A stretch of 64,000 nucleotides of DNA from Deltaproteobacteria bacterium (GCA_020635175.1 JACKAH010000005.1:1-64000), one strand, 5' to 3'. Counted from the first letter of the stretch, positions 36,338 to 46,348 are shown. The notes: a model not told the origin generated them from the sequence alone. Numbers and translations: made by a program.

Positions 36338-36730
36338 CTACCAGGCCTTAGCCGGCCGCGGCGGATGGATGATAGGCCACTGCTCGTCGTCGTGTCGCCA
36401 GTCCACGAGCGTATCAGGCCATCGGCACTCCGTGAGCCTCTCGCCCTCGTTGTTCACCTGAGCGACCAGGGTGAGCGAACCACCCGCGCCGACCTGGAAG
36501 ACGAGCTTCTTGTGAGCTCCGCTCTGCGCGTTGCTGAGCTCGACGGTCACCTCCTGGGCCTCCTCGTCGGGACGAACGCAGATCTGAGGCTCAGGGCAGT
36601 TCGCGCTGCTCAGTTGCCTGACCCTTCGGAAGCCAGTCCCCACCACGAGCGGGGTGTCAGCTCCGAGTCCGTGCGGGAAGGTCAGTTCGCAACGATCGCT
36701 GTCGTAGGTAGCTGCAACGAAGAATTTCAT
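36338..36730 (-). CDS. Small GC-rich protein of unknown function, 130 aa
   Basis: A beta-rich protein: MKFFVAATYDSDRCELTFPHG, VTVELSNAQSG, KKLVFQVGAGGSLTLVAQV. There is no signal peptide, and a Trp/His/Pro-rich end (DWRHDDEQWPIIHPPRP). It is one isolated GC-rich island. No family is recognised. Confidence 0.5.
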   Translation of the reverse strand: MKFFVAATYDSDRCELTFPHGLGADTPLVVGTGFRRVRQLSSANCPEPQICVRPDEEAQEVTVELSNAQSGAHKKLVFQVGAGGSLTLVAQVNNEGERLTECRWPDTLVDWRHDDEQWPIIHPPRPAKAW

Positions 36731-37146
36731 GCGCTTAGTACTCCTTATTCCCTCTTTTGGACCAACTTACGACCAACATGACGAACTTTTAGGAAGAGAA
36801 GCGACGCGTTTTAAACCAGCTTCGCTTCGAATGAGCTTTTAATCAAAAACTCAAACGAAACGAAGAACTAAGAACCCTATATAACGTAGTGTCTCATAAT
36901 TACTAGGATTTGATGATTTAGAGAAAGAGCAGTAGAACGCTAAAGCGAGATTACTACATTGAACTGCATTTTACATTCTATTGCTAGCTACAAAGCTTTT
37001 CACCTAAAAAATCTAGTAAAAACGGAGACTTTAGAGATATAAATCAGTTATTTTCATGCAGCTATCCCCTTAAAACAGGCATCTAATCTATCAGGGACAA
37101 CGTGTCCCAATTAGATTTGATAATTTGAGCCAAAATTGGGTCTTCT
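36731..37146. other. Intergenic, 416 bases
   Basis: AT-rich after the first ~100 bases. An imperfect palindrome GGGACAACGTGTCCC lies near 37094. The pair CCCAATT (37107) / AATTGGG (37135) forms a long-loop hairpin just before the next start. No gene seen. Confidence 0.4.
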
Positions 37147-38019
37147 ATGAAGCGAGATGCGACTATCACCTGGGCAAGCGGCGAGGGGTTCTTTAACCAA
37201 CCAGGATTTGAAGTTTACATTCAATCTATCCTTAGATCAGGCTTTGAGGGTGATAAGCTAATCTTTACAACAGATATTCCTGAGAAATGGAGAGAAAGAT
37301 TAAACCAACTCGGCTTTAATATAGTCACGGTTAATCCACAGATCATCGAGGTCGTCGTAAGGGACAGATTCCTAGCATATTGGATGTACTTAGCAGAAAA
37401 TGCCGAACGTTATAGATACATCATTGCTACTGATGCGCGCGATGTAATTTTTCAGCGAAACCCAATTCCATATCTGAGCGCAAAATTTCTGCCACATTCA
37501 GATTTCGTGCTACTTACTTCAGAGGGTATGAAGCACTGCGAAAGTGATTGGAACATGCGCGATCAATATGGCTGTCAGAAGAATGTAAAAAGATTTGTCA
37601 AAGACTACCGCAACTGGCCTGTCATAAATGGTGGTATTCAACTAGGAACAGCCAAACAGTTAAAGGATTTCTTTTTTACACTGTGGTCAGCTACATTAAT
37701 GACTAATGGCGAATGCACAGATCAGGGCGTTTTAAACTATATACTTAGTTTCTTAGAAAAAGATCCTAATATCTTTATTGATAACCCTGCAAAATCAGTT
37801 CTGTGTGCAACAGGTGAAGTTATCAAAAACAAGCTCATGGATCCGATGCCGCTTTTTGAGAATCATCAAGTTATAAATTCTAACACTATGGAGACATATA
37901 TCTTGTACCATCAGTGGGACAGAACCAGTCATGCTGAGGAGTTACAGAAGCACTATATTGCGCAAGATCAGGGTCCAAAAAGTGTCTTCCCTCACCTCTT
38001 TCAAGACAAAGAGGCATAG
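37147..38019 (+). CDS. Nucleotide-sugar transferase-like protein (GT-A type), 290 aa
   Basis: The core YRYIIATDARDVIFQRNP is the D-x-D-like donor/metal site of GT-A glycosyltransferases. VINGGIQLGTAKQLKDFF and CTDQGVLNYIL are the usual acceptor-side blocks. There is no membrane anchor. It is followed by an SGNH hydrolase on the same strand, so a role in glycan synthesis and modification is plausible. Confidence 0.65.
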   Translation: MKRDATITWASGEGFFNQPGFEVYIQSILRSGFEGDKLIFTTDIPEKWRERLNQLGFNIVTVNPQIIEVVVRDRFLAYWMYLAENAERYRYIIATDARDVIFQRNPIPYLSAKFLPHSDFVLLTSEGMKHCESDWNMRDQYGCQKNVKRFVKDYRNWPVINGGIQLGTAKQLKDFFFTLWSATLMTNGECTDQGVLNYILSFLEKDPNIFIDNPAKSVLCATGEVIKNKLMDPMPLFENHQVINSNTMETYILYHQWDRTSHAEELQKHYIAQDQGPKSVFPHLFQDKEA

Positions 38020-38069
38020 AAAGAATCCTTGTTTTCTCGAGTTAGATATCTTGTTAAAGTTTCCTCATT

Positions 38070-39377
38070 ATGAGGAAAGAATACGCCCTATTTTCAGTTG
38101 TAATGGTTGTCGGCACAATTGTTTGTGGCACCATTTTATGGTTTATCGTACGCAGTGCTGCTCAAACACCTCAAGACATGAAGGTTGTACAACTAGATCA
38201 GAAAATCCCTGCGTTTTATGATTCTGTTTTTCGAACTACTGATTTTAATTCGACTAGTTTGGTGATCGTAGATCCTATAGTAGGCGTACGTGGAAAACCG
38301 TTTTTAAATTACTATAAAGGCCTTGGTCCACATGATGCACTAGGCTTTAGAAATGTTAATGTTCCAAGAGTCGCTGATATTGTTACAATTGGTGATAGTC
38401 AGACCTATGGTAATAACGTCCTTATCTCAGATAATTGGCCATCACTTCTAACCAAAGAACTACCTGACAAGCAGTCTACTGTTTATAACATGTCGATTGG
38501 TGGTTGGGCTGCACCTCAATACCTTGATGCATTTAAGAAAGCCCTCTTTTTTCAACCAAAAGTTATCGTAGTAGCAATATATACAGGCAATGATTTTCAC
38601 GAATCTTATAAGACAGCATACTCAATAGCTGGTTGGAAACCACTTAGGCCTTCAACAGAACTAACGATTGATAATCTGCCAAAAGTAGCTTTTCCTCCAC
38701 CCAAATCTGAGCGACAAAAAGTTATATTCAATGATGGTTATGAGACTGAGTTTACAATTGAGCATCGCTTAGTCGGAAACGATCGAAGTGAGCCTGCAAT
38801 TTTAGCAGGGGTGCAGATTGTTAAAAATGTAATCGATCGCATCGCAGCGCTAGCTTCAAAGGTTAGTGGAGTAAAGGTCTTTGTCACGATCGTCCCAACT
38901 AAGGAAACCGTATATTCAAAAAGAGTTAAACAGGAAAATATCCAGCTTCCTGATAAGTATAATTTGCTAGTCACAGATGAGGGAAAAAACTCAGATGAGA
39001 TAAAAGCATTTATTCAAACAAAACCAAATCTAACCTACATTGAGATCGCTAAAGCTTTGATTGAAAATGCGACTTCTTATTCAGCCTTCTATCCAGAAAA
39101 CGAAAACGGTCACCCAAACGAAGCTGGCCACGGCCTAATAGCAAAAGTAATTTCTGAAGCGATCAAACCAAGCTTAGATCAAATGCTATCTGGACTTATC
39201 AAAGTCCTATCAGATCATAATGAATATGATTTCTATTACATAAAAGATGGCATGATGTGGTTTGTGAATTCTGAGTTAATTGAAAACAAAAATTCAATTT
39301 CAGAGATAAAACTTAGAGAGCTAGCTCTGTTTACGCCTAAAGGTGTGATTAGAACAAAATCTGAGATCTTTTGGTAA
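38070..39377 (+). CDS. SGNH-type hydrolase, membrane anchored, 435 aa
   Basis: An N-terminal membrane anchor (residues ~8-28) leads to an exported SGNH domain: IVTIGDSQTYGNN (Ser), MSIGGWAAPQ (Gly), VAIYTGNDFHES (Asn) and ENGHPNEAGH (Asp/His). Proteins of this type add or remove acetyl groups on cell-surface polysaccharides. It may work with the GT-A protein 50 bases upstream. The last ~60 residues lie outside the fold. Confidence 0.75.
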   Translation: MRKEYALFSVVMVVGTIVCGTILWFIVRSAAQTPQDMKVVQLDQKIPAFYDSVFRTTDFNSTSLVIVDPIVGVRGKPFLNYYKGLGPHDALGFRNVNVPRVADIVTIGDSQTYGNNVLISDNWPSLLTKELPDKQSTVYNMSIGGWAAPQYLDAFKKALFFQPKVIVVAIYTGNDFHESYKTAYSIAGWKPLRPSTELTIDNLPKVAFPPPKSERQKVIFNDGYETEFTIEHRLVGNDRSEPAILAGVQIVKNVIDRIAALASKVSGVKVFVTIVPTKETVYSKRVKQENIQLPDKYNLLVTDEGKNSDEIKAFIQTKPNLTYIEIAKALIENATSYSAFYPENENGHPNEAGHGLIAKVISEAIKPSLDQMLSGLIKVLSDHNEYDFYYIKDGMMWFVNSELIENKNSISEIKLRELALFTPKGVIRTKSEIFW

Positions 39378-40487
39378 CTAGGCCGCCAGTCTTGCAGCGA
39401 TAGAAGAAGCACAACGACTAGAGATCTCATCAATTGGCGACCTGTCTTCAAACTGAATCATTCCGTTAGCTGTAAGGTCCATCAACAAGGTTTCAAGTGG
39501 AAGCCTGAGTAGAGTTGCTTGAGCATTCCTTCCAATAACCTCATTCACATTTGCGACATGAGTTTTATCTCCATAACGAAGTGCGTGACGATTAGCAAAA
39601 ACCCAAACATTCCCATCATGTGCGAAATCGCTATCAGTTAGGTCACCTCTAGATTTATGAATTATGGTTATCTTATCCGGATCAACTCCCATCAGTACTA
39701 AAGATTTTGCAATTAAGTCGTGAGGCTGCTTAACATTGAATCCAAGCTTTCGCTCCATAATCTCTAATACATCCTCAGGGAGCTTTGTCTCTTGAGTAGC
39801 GTCAACAATTGAATCTTCTAACCGTTGCCGATAGCCCTGAATTGATTCCCTCTCAGCATCCATCAGATCCGTTGCTAATGTCGTGTCTAAAAGAAAAAAG
39901 AGGTTTTGAAAAAATGGTTCATGGTGACACATAAAATGCGGCAAAATACAAACATGATCAGGTGGTGTTTGTTGAATTGCATCCGCCATTAAAGTTGCGA
40001 ACATCTCATGTTGAAGTCCTAAGATTCTTCTTGAGTCCTGTAAGTCGTCAGGTATTGACAGGATATCGACTCTCCTCTGCTGCAGATTTGTATTCTCAAG
40101 TAAAAATCTTCTGAGCTCATCCTCTACAACGAGATCAAGAGACAATGGGAATCGTTCAACGGGATCACCGTTTAACTGTCTGGTCACAGTATTATCTGCA
40201 AGCACTATTCTATCTGCAAACTCATGTCGACGTTTCTCAATTGTGGTTTTAACATCTGAGTCTTGAGTCCCTGCCGGAATCTCTAGCACATCAACTCGAC
40301 AGCCCAATGCTTGTAAATCACGAACAACTAACGGAACAATTGCAGAATAAGCTCGATTACCGCGAAAGGTAATCGTTAAATTTCGTCCAAAGAGGTCTGG
40401 GTCGTTGCCGAGAGGCTCTTCTGGGGTTAAGCCACCTTCTGATTCGGGGCCCAAAGTTTCACCATTTCCATCGTCTAAAAAGACCAC
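39378..40487 (-). CDS. Hypothetical protein, 369 aa
   Basis: Starts with GTG at 40487 (GAGG upstream). An acidic Gly/Glu-rich N-terminus is followed by alternating alpha/beta segments: NLTITFRGNRAYSAIVPLVV, CRVDVLEIPAG, DHVCILPHFMCHHEPFF, KITIIHKSRGDL, NVWVFANRHALRYG. No family recognised. Convergent with the SGNH gene; the two stops are adjacent. Confidence 0.5.
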   Translation of the reverse strand: MVFLDDGNGETLGPESEGGLTPEEPLGNDPDLFGRNLTITFRGNRAYSAIVPLVVRDLQALGCRVDVLEIPAGTQDSDVKTTIEKRRHEFADRIVLADNTVTRQLNGDPVERFPLSLDLVVEDELRRFLLENTNLQQRRVDILSIPDDLQDSRRILGLQHEMFATLMADAIQQTPPDHVCILPHFMCHHEPFFQNLFFLLDTTLATDLMDAERESIQGYRQRLEDSIVDATQETKLPEDVLEIMERKLGFNVKQPHDLIAKSLVLMGVDPDKITIIHKSRGDLTDSDFAHDGNVWVFANRHALRYGDKTHVANVNEVIGRNAQATLLRLPLETLLMDLTANGMIQFEDRSPIDEISSRCASSIAARLAA

Positions 40488-40669
40488 GCTAAATATCCTC
40501 TATTCAATTATCAAAGAAACTACCCCTACTCTCAGAGTGTAAGACTTTGATTAGGACAAAACAACTATTTTGGAAAAAATTGAGTGATTTTGCATAAGAT
40601 AATCCCCGTATGATATCGTCTTTGTTCAAAATAAGTTGTTCCTTCCAAGAATTAGCATTGTTCATAGTA

Positions 40670-40723
40670 CTCTCTTCGTTGCGTTTTGACTTGATTAGGT
40701 AGGTCGGAAGGCAACGAAGAGAG
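40670..40723. repeat. 13-bp inverted repeat before a GC-rich gene
   Basis: CTCTCTTCGTTGC (40670-40682) is the exact reverse complement of GCAACGAAGAGAG (40711-40723), with a 28-base spacer. It lies at the AT-rich to GC-rich transition, ~120 bases before the next start. It could be an operator, a leader hairpin or an insertion boundary. Confidence 0.65.
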
Positions 40724-40841
40724 GGTGGTAGCTTTAAGGTTTTATATATTTTTGAGGTTCCTACTGGGAGTTACTGGTGAGTTTTATGACCTGCAGTCGC
40801 AGTTCAGAATGCTCACTGGTCCAACGTCCCTGGAGTGGTCC

Positions 40842-42056
40842 ATGAAAATCATAGAGGTATTCCCACTAGAGGTGGGACTCGAGGCCATATGGCCCGTGAA
40901 GGGTCGAGAGCGGCACGATGAACCAGGCGGCCTCTCTGTGAAGGCTCTGGTAAAAAGGGATGGCGGGATCGTCGCTCTGATTCTGAGCGGAGCTCCGCAG
41001 CACTCGCAGACTGTTCGTGCAGAGAAGCCGAGTCATCTGCAACTCACCCTGAGTGGAGCGCCAGATGGCTGGCAATCGGGACTGCTCGGCGAGCACCGAC
41101 TCAAGCTGCCGAACGGCAAGATCAAGGAACCTGAGTTCAGGAGCTGGGGCGAGCGGAGGCGAGCCTACTACATTCGTCTGAGCTCCGGCACGGAGATCGT
41201 CGTCTACGACAAACCCATCCGTCTCGGTACCCACAAGGAACGGGGTAGCAAGCCCCTGACCCGCAAGGTCTGCACCACGATCCTGTCTCCTGGCAAATCA
41301 GCTGTTCACCAGGACGATTATGTCAAGATCCGCCCTGGCCATGGCAGGTTCAACCTGCCGCTGATCGAGCTCAACTTCGAGACTGCTGCACAGCTTGAGC
41401 CAGGACAGGATCTGAGCCCGACTGTGCTCGAGTGGGCCTTCGATCCGTGGCTCTCTCACGCGGACTACCCGGTAGATGCGGATGGGCACAACTGCATTAC
41501 CAACTTCCGGGATCCGCACGATCCCGACGTTCCCGGTGTGGTCATCCCTGCGGTGAGGCCCGATGCTGCTGATTGGAGGAACCTCGAGTTCCTCACTCCG
41601 ATCGCTGCGATGCAGGCCATCGGCTCTGATCTGTGGCTGCACTACGTGCTGCGTCTGGTCGGACATCCGGCTCCCGACTTCGAGGAGATGGAGACCGATC
41701 AGCGAGCGAGCTCGTCTGGATCTCGGCGTGAGTACGAGCGTCCACGTGGTGGTGTGTACTCACATCCAGAGCGGATGGGAGACTGCTACGAGGGTTCCTA
41801 CGCGCGGCGCACCTTGGTCGGTTTCTGGTGGCTGTTCGAGGTGCAGCGGGGTTCGCAGACCTTCTGGATCGTCGACTCCTTCCGGCATCGCACAGCACTG
41901 CGCGTCTTTTTCTCCCGAGACATCGCGCTGCAGTACGCTCGCGGTATCAACCGGAAGGGCATCGACAACGAACGGTTCCGTCGTCGAATCGTGCATCGCG
42001 CTGGATGGCAGGAAGATCTCAGTGCTGTCCTGAGCGAACTCTTCTCCGAAGCGTAA
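40842..42056 (+). CDS. GC-rich protein of unknown function, 404 aa
   Basis: The ATG at 40842 is chosen because GGAG lies six bases upstream and GC-rich coding begins there. Longer in-frame starts would add AT-rich sequence of different character. The protein looks soluble, with a beta-rich N-terminal part and an Arg/Trp-rich C-terminal part (GFWWLFEVQRGSQTFWIV). I recognise no family. A weak hairpin (CTCACC / GGTGAG) follows the stop. Confidence 0.5.
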   Translation: MKIIEVFPLEVGLEAIWPVKGRERHDEPGGLSVKALVKRDGGIVALILSGAPQHSQTVRAEKPSHLQLTLSGAPDGWQSGLLGEHRLKLPNGKIKEPEFRSWGERRRAYYIRLSSGTEIVVYDKPIRLGTHKERGSKPLTRKVCTTILSPGKSAVHQDDYVKIRPGHGRFNLPLIELNFETAAQLEPGQDLSPTVLEWAFDPWLSHADYPVDADGHNCITNFRDPHDPDVPGVVIPAVRPDAADWRNLEFLTPIAAMQAIGSDLWLHYVLRLVGHPAPDFEEMETDQRASSSGSRREYERPRGGVYSHPERMGDCYEGSYARRTLVGFWWLFEVQRGSQTFWIVDSFRHRTALRVFFSRDIALQYARGINRKGIDNERFRRRIVHRAGWQEDLSAVLSELFSEA

Positions 42057-42064
42057 CACAAAGC

Positions 42065-42094
42065 CTCACCGATTCCTGGAGGAAATCTGGTGAG
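42065..42094 (+). terminator. Weak hairpin after GC-rich gene
   Basis: CTCACCGATT pairs imperfectly with AATCTGGTGAG eight bases past the stop; there is no T-run. Confidence 0.35.
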
Positions 42095-42227
42095 AACCGA
42101 AGGAAATGAGTGCTGCCACCCATCTCTTTCGGATCTAAACTACGATTCAGCTATAGCAAACTCTCCACTGGGACCAGGAAATTCCCTACTTTGATTAGAG
42201 TAGAACAATATTTGGGGGGGGGATAGA

Positions 42228-43217
42228 TTAACCCTCGCGAATTGGCGAACGTCCAATGCAATCGATTAAATAATCCTCCCCTTCTATCTTATCAGCACTT
42301 CCGTACTTATATCCGACAGAAACCATCTCGGAGTTAAAGGAATACACGGGCTTCCCAATCGGGGGTATTACAATCATAGCCCCTCTACCGGGGGATTTTT
42401 GAGCAACTTCTTTAAATTCATCATCTAACAACTGACGCAATAGTTTTGAATCAGAGAAAACTTTCTTATCTTTCCTTAAAGCGCTACGCATCTCTGAAAT
42501 AACAAATCCAGAAACTAAAGTTTTAAGAAATGTCTCACCATGACCAGTAGTAGAAAGTCCGCAAATATTATCATCAGCATATACACCTGAACCAACAACT
42601 GGGGTATCACCGATACGACCATTATACTTAAAGCTCAATCCACCAGTTGATGTTCCTGCCGCAATATGACCATTAATATCCCTGACAACACATCCTACTG
42701 TGCCGTGAATATCATCAACCTTTTGTTCAACTTCAGCTTGCTTAAGCTCCATTAATCTTCTTACATGCGGAGCGATAAGATCTTCGTGGGTTTTAACGAG
42801 CCCATACTTCTCTTTAATAAAATCTGGGGCTTGCTCGAGATTAAGCTCTAACTCACGCGTCCAGGTAGTCATTAAAGTTCTATTTGGGGTAAGCATATCG
42901 AGCGCTACAGCAGATGGAAACTTTAGTCGGCGGCAGTGCACTAAAGATACAAAATCAAGGTTACCTCGCATCAGCCCGACATCTGTCAGCACTATGCCGT
43001 TAATATTTGGATACCCTCCATAACCTGCATTGAAGTATTCGCAAGCTTCTAAAACTCGAATCGCTTCTACTACCGCAATATCAGCTGGTTTTCCTTTTGC
43101 AACGGCATCCCATGCTGCATCTCGAGCCTCTTTAAGGAAGGGAAGTTTCTTTGATGCATGATCTATCGAGAGTTTTCCTGCGCCACCGTGAATAATGACG
43201 GCTAGATTTTCTGACAT
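42228..43217 (-). CDS. Isoaspartyl peptidase / L-asparaginase (Ntn-hydrolase), 329 aa
   Basis: Plant-type asparaginase family: VIIHGGAGK at the start, a self-cleavage site before the nucleophile threonine in IHGTVGCVV (residue ~167), and the substrate-binding GRIGDTPVVGSGVYAD and TGHGETFLKT. It would be made as a precursor that splits into alpha and beta chains and would hydrolyse isoaspartyl dipeptides or asparagine. It lies seven bases after the ATP-grasp gene in one transcript. Confidence 0.88.
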   Translation of the reverse strand: MSENLAVIIHGGAGKLSIDHASKKLPFLKEARDAAWDAVAKGKPADIAVVEAIRVLEACEYFNAGYGGYPNINGIVLTDVGLMRGNLDFVSLVHCRRLKFPSAVALDMLTPNRTLMTTWTRELELNLEQAPDFIKEKYGLVKTHEDLIAPHVRRLMELKQAEVEQKVDDIHGTVGCVVRDINGHIAAGTSTGGLSFKYNGRIGDTPVVGSGVYADDNICGLSTTGHGETFLKTLVSGFVISEMRSALRKDKKVFSDSKLLRQLLDDEFKEVAQKSPGRGAMIVIPPIGKPVYSFNSEMVSVGYKYGSADKIEGEDYLIDCIGRSPIREG

Positions 43218-43224
43218 TCAAAGC

Positions 43225-44523
43225 CTATATGCGGTTAACATCTAAGTATCGAAGTGCTTCTTCGAGATACTCGATATGATACATATCTTCAGCCAGAAGA
43301 ACAGCAGCAAATGTGCCATTTATAGATAGAGTGTCACAGTCATATGGAAAAACTGAATTAATCCTACTTCCATCATAGAGCAGTGATTCGATTTGTTCTT
43401 TCAAGCTATCAAAATCACACTTATTTGTTTTTGCTTTAAAGAACTTCCAGCAAGGAACCTTGCCTATTCTTTTCTCAATATTATTGATAATTGCGTAGGT
43501 ATATGTCGATCCGTTAACCCGCGCATTATTCTCAATCGGAAATATGCCGCTATCACAGATAATATAGTCAACTCCACAAACTCCCTTATAGCCGTCACTA
43601 GCCATCTGTTTCACGATAATCTTGGAGATCGTCGTCATCTGCTTATATGCACGGCTTGAAAAATACTGACCTTTTAAGTTTCCAGCATGCTTTAAACCTT
43701 CGAAAAGCTGAGCAGACAATCCTAAATGATGAATGTCTCCGTTCTTATCAATCGCCCACTGATCGTTTGGTGAGGCAATTACTTTAAGCATCGGCTCTAC
43801 AAGCAAACGCTTTTCGTTGTTCTTTTTAATATCATTATAAATCTCTACGATATCGGGACTGTTAGTCTGATAGATTGAGCTGCCGGCAGAACCGTGTTCA
43901 CCACGGATTATAACCGATCCGTAGTCGCCAAGCAGTGCATGAACTAACTTCTCCAACTCTTCGTACTCAATTGGATCATGGTCTGTCAGCTTGTGCTCAA
44001 CTCCACCTACCACATTGATACCAAGCTTTATGCATTCTTCTTTGAAGGTTGCTTTACTAAAGTACTTAGCGCAGACACCTTCTTCTGCTCCGAAAAGTTC
44101 TGCCCCTAAAGTCTTTGCACATTCAGCTTCCGTATGCCCAGAATAAAATGGCACATAGATAGGTTTTCTACCTGTCTTCTCTATCGTTTTGAGCACTTCA
44201 GCAGGATTTTCAATTACCAACTCTGAAAGCGATTTATCTACCCCTTCATAACCAAAAGCCACGGTCTCTGCGGGGCCCATTCCAAGCGATCGAATCCATT
44301 GATAGTATTGCTGATCAAGCTTACCTGAAAGTAAAACCAGATCTTCGTTTTTTGCTACAGGTAAAGCTCTAGAGCATTTTGCGTATACGTAAGGGTTAGT
44401 TTCAGCGTAGAGTGCACGATGGGGTTGACCAAGAACATCAGAGGCAAAGATTACTAAATCATTATTTGATGTCGAAATGACATCTCTAAAAGGACTCTGT
44501 CCAAACAGAACACGTGCTGCCAT
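43225..44523 (-). CDS. ATP-grasp ligase-like protein, 432 aa
   Basis: An N-terminal pre-ATP-grasp domain (residues ~1-140) is followed by an ATP-grasp fold: SVIIRGEHGSAGSSIYQ (Lys/Arg and Gly-rich loop), KRLLVEPML, GVCGVDYIICDSGIFPIENNARVNGS (Mg/ATP-binding E-x-N). These enzymes join a carboxylate to an amine through an acyl phosphate. AGGAG precedes the ATG. Its direct partner is an isoaspartyl peptidase, which suggests that the ligase makes, and the peptidase cuts, an isopeptide-type bond. The substrate is unknown. Confidence 0.75.
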   Translation of the reverse strand: MAARVLFGQSPFRDVISTSNNDLVIFASDVLGQPHRALYAETNPYVYAKCSRALPVAKNEDLVLLSGKLDQQYYQWIRSLGMGPAETVAFGYEGVDKSLSELVIENPAEVLKTIEKTGRKPIYVPFYSGHTEAECAKTLGAELFGAEEGVCAKYFSKATFKEECIKLGINVVGGVEHKLTDHDPIEYEELEKLVHALLGDYGSVIIRGEHGSAGSSIYQTNSPDIVEIYNDIKKNNEKRLLVEPMLKVIASPNDQWAIDKNGDIHHLGLSAQLFEGLKHAGNLKGQYFSSRAYKQMTTISKIIVKQMASDGYKGVCGVDYIICDSGIFPIENNARVNGSTYTYAIINNIEKRIGKVPCWKFFKAKTNKCDFDSLKEQIESLLYDGSRINSVFPYDCDTLSINGTFAAVLLAEDMYHIEYLEEALRYLDVNRI

Positions 44524-44707
44524 AAAAATCTCCTAAACAAGTCTCGAACAACCAAACACCAATAACAAAAGAGCAAGCAAATTCTATAGAACTGGCTAAA
44601 TTCGTTGCAAAAGTTAAAAACTTTAAGGATAGTAGTTTGATAGGGTTGCAACGATATGCGAAAACAATATACATAATTTCAAGAACTTACTCAAATCAAA
44701 CTGAGAC

Positions 44708-45703
44708 ATGAACCAGGCACAAAAAAAACGTTCTCTTTCCGGCATACGTTCTAGCGGTAATGTTCATATTGGAAACTACCTAGGAATGATTAAGCCAGCA
44801 TTAGAGTATCAAAAGGATTATGACTGCCTTTACTTCATCGCTGACTTACATGCACTAACAACTCTTAGAGATAAAGAGTTAATGCATCAATACAGTATGG
44901 ATCTGGTCGCTACCTGGTTAGCGTTAGGTCTTGATGTGAACGCCCATACATTTTACCGACAATCTGATGTTCCCTTTGTTACGGAGTACGCTTGGTATTT
45001 ATCTTGTTTCACAAATATAAGCTTTCTTGAAAAAGCTCATGCTTATAAAGATGCTCGCGCTAACAACAAAGAGTTAAATCACGGTGTGCTGGCCTACCCT
45101 ATCTTAATGGCTGCCGACATAGTGATGTATGATGTGGATATCGTGCCTGTAGGTAAGGATCAGAAACAGCACGTCGAGATGGCTCGTGATTTTGCCGGCA
45201 CTGTTAACGCTGCATTAGGACAAGATGTGATCAAGCTTCCAGAGCCTGTAATACGTGAAGAGGTCATGACTATCCCAGGGCTTGATGGTCGTAAGATGTC
45301 TAAGTCGTATAATAACGAGATTCCTTTATTCTGCCCTGAGAAGCAGCTACGCAAAAAAATTATGTCGATAAAGACTGATTCAACTGACATGGAAGCTCCT
45401 AAAGAACTAGATGGAACTCTCATAGGTGATATCTTCAAATTTTTTGGACAGGAGCAACAGTATACTGACCTCAAATCACGATTAGCAGCAGGTGGTATGG
45501 GTTGGGGACATGCAAAAGAGGAGCTATTCCAAGTAATCAACGACTACTTAAAAGATGCGCGCTCTGAGTATGACAAACTAAGACAAGACGAAGCACACCT
45601 TATCTCAGTCTTAGACGATGGAGCTAGGAAGGCAACAGAGATTGCAGTTGGTCCATTAAACAGATTACGTAGTGCGCTAGGCTTTAAGGAAGTTGAGCTT
45701 TAA
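44708..45703 (+). CDS. trpS: Tryptophanyl-tRNA synthetase, 331 aa
   Basis: Class I synthetase charging tRNA-Trp. SGIRSSGNVHIGNYLGM holds the HIGH-type motif, ADIVMYDVDIVPVGKDQKQHVE the tryptophan pocket, and GRKMSKSYNNEIPLF the KMSKS loop. Length is standard for bacteria. Its stop overlaps the next start by one base (TAATG). Confidence 0.96.
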   Translation: MNQAQKKRSLSGIRSSGNVHIGNYLGMIKPALEYQKDYDCLYFIADLHALTTLRDKELMHQYSMDLVATWLALGLDVNAHTFYRQSDVPFVTEYAWYLSCFTNISFLEKAHAYKDARANNKELNHGVLAYPILMAADIVMYDVDIVPVGKDQKQHVEMARDFAGTVNAALGQDVIKLPEPVIREEVMTIPGLDGRKMSKSYNNEIPLFCPEKQLRKKIMSIKTDSTDMEAPKELDGTLIGDIFKFFGQEQQYTDLKSRLAAGGMGWGHAKEELFQVINDYLKDARSEYDKLRQDEAHLISVLDDGARKATEIAVGPLNRLRSALGFKEVEL

Positions 45704-46290
45704 TGAACTTTCCTATCCTTAAAAGTGAAAGTTCACTTACACTGAATGCACTTTGGAAAGAAAAATTTCATCAGATTGAAACTGACTGGTTTCAAAACAG
45801 CACACCTTATAAGCCAAGCTTTCTTTTAGCCTCCGATCCTGAGAATTTCTACTTTCTGGCCGAAGTATCGGGTGACCAGATAAATCTAAATCCTGAAACA
45901 AAAGCAGGCACCTTTACTGAAGACCTCTGGAAATTCGATGTGGCAGAGATCTTCTTTGGTGAAAAAGGATCGGATCTATATCAGGAGTTCAACCTCGCTC
46001 CAACTGGAGCGTGGTTTAGTTTTCTTTTTAGAGGAGAAAGAGAGCGTCTAAAGTCTCTGGAATCTGTGAGTGAAATCTCGGCATATGCTGAGTGCCTTTC
46101 TAATACAAAATGGAGAGGCTCTCTTAGCATACCAAGAGAGCATGTAATGCTTAACCATAATAACCTCACGGCAAACGTAACGTTCAATCTTGGAGACGAG
46201 GTACGCTACTACTATAGTTTTGCTCAGCTAAATTCTGAGAAACCGAACTTCCATCTCTATCAAGAATTTATGCAAATTCATCAAGAATAG
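45703..46290 (+). CDS. CBM9/DOMON-like beta-sandwich protein, 195 aa
   Basis: LLASDPENFYFLAEVSGDQ, LWKFDVAEIFFGEKG and YQEFNLAPTGAWFSFLF match the pattern of family-9 carbohydrate-binding-like domains (LxWDxxEVF, YxEFNxSPxG). There is no signal peptide, so it is probably cytoplasmic and not an ordinary secreted carbohydrate-binding domain. Co-translated with trpS through a one-base overlap. Confidence 0.65.
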   Translation: MNFPILKSESSLTLNALWKEKFHQIETDWFQNSTPYKPSFLLASDPENFYFLAEVSGDQINLNPETKAGTFTEDLWKFDVAEIFFGEKGSDLYQEFNLAPTGAWFSFLFRGERERLKSLESVSEISAYAECLSNTKWRGSLSIPREHVMLNHNNLTANVTFNLGDEVRYYYSFAQLNSEKPNFHLYQEFMQIHQE

Positions 46291-46348
46291 TACTGTTGAG
46301 CATGTAGCTATAAGTCACTAATGACGTAACAAATGCACGCTTAGATGG

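Noticed and set aside
44524..44707. T-box leader before trpS
   Set aside because: The gap is short and I find no T-box bulge sequence or strong terminator/antiterminator pair.
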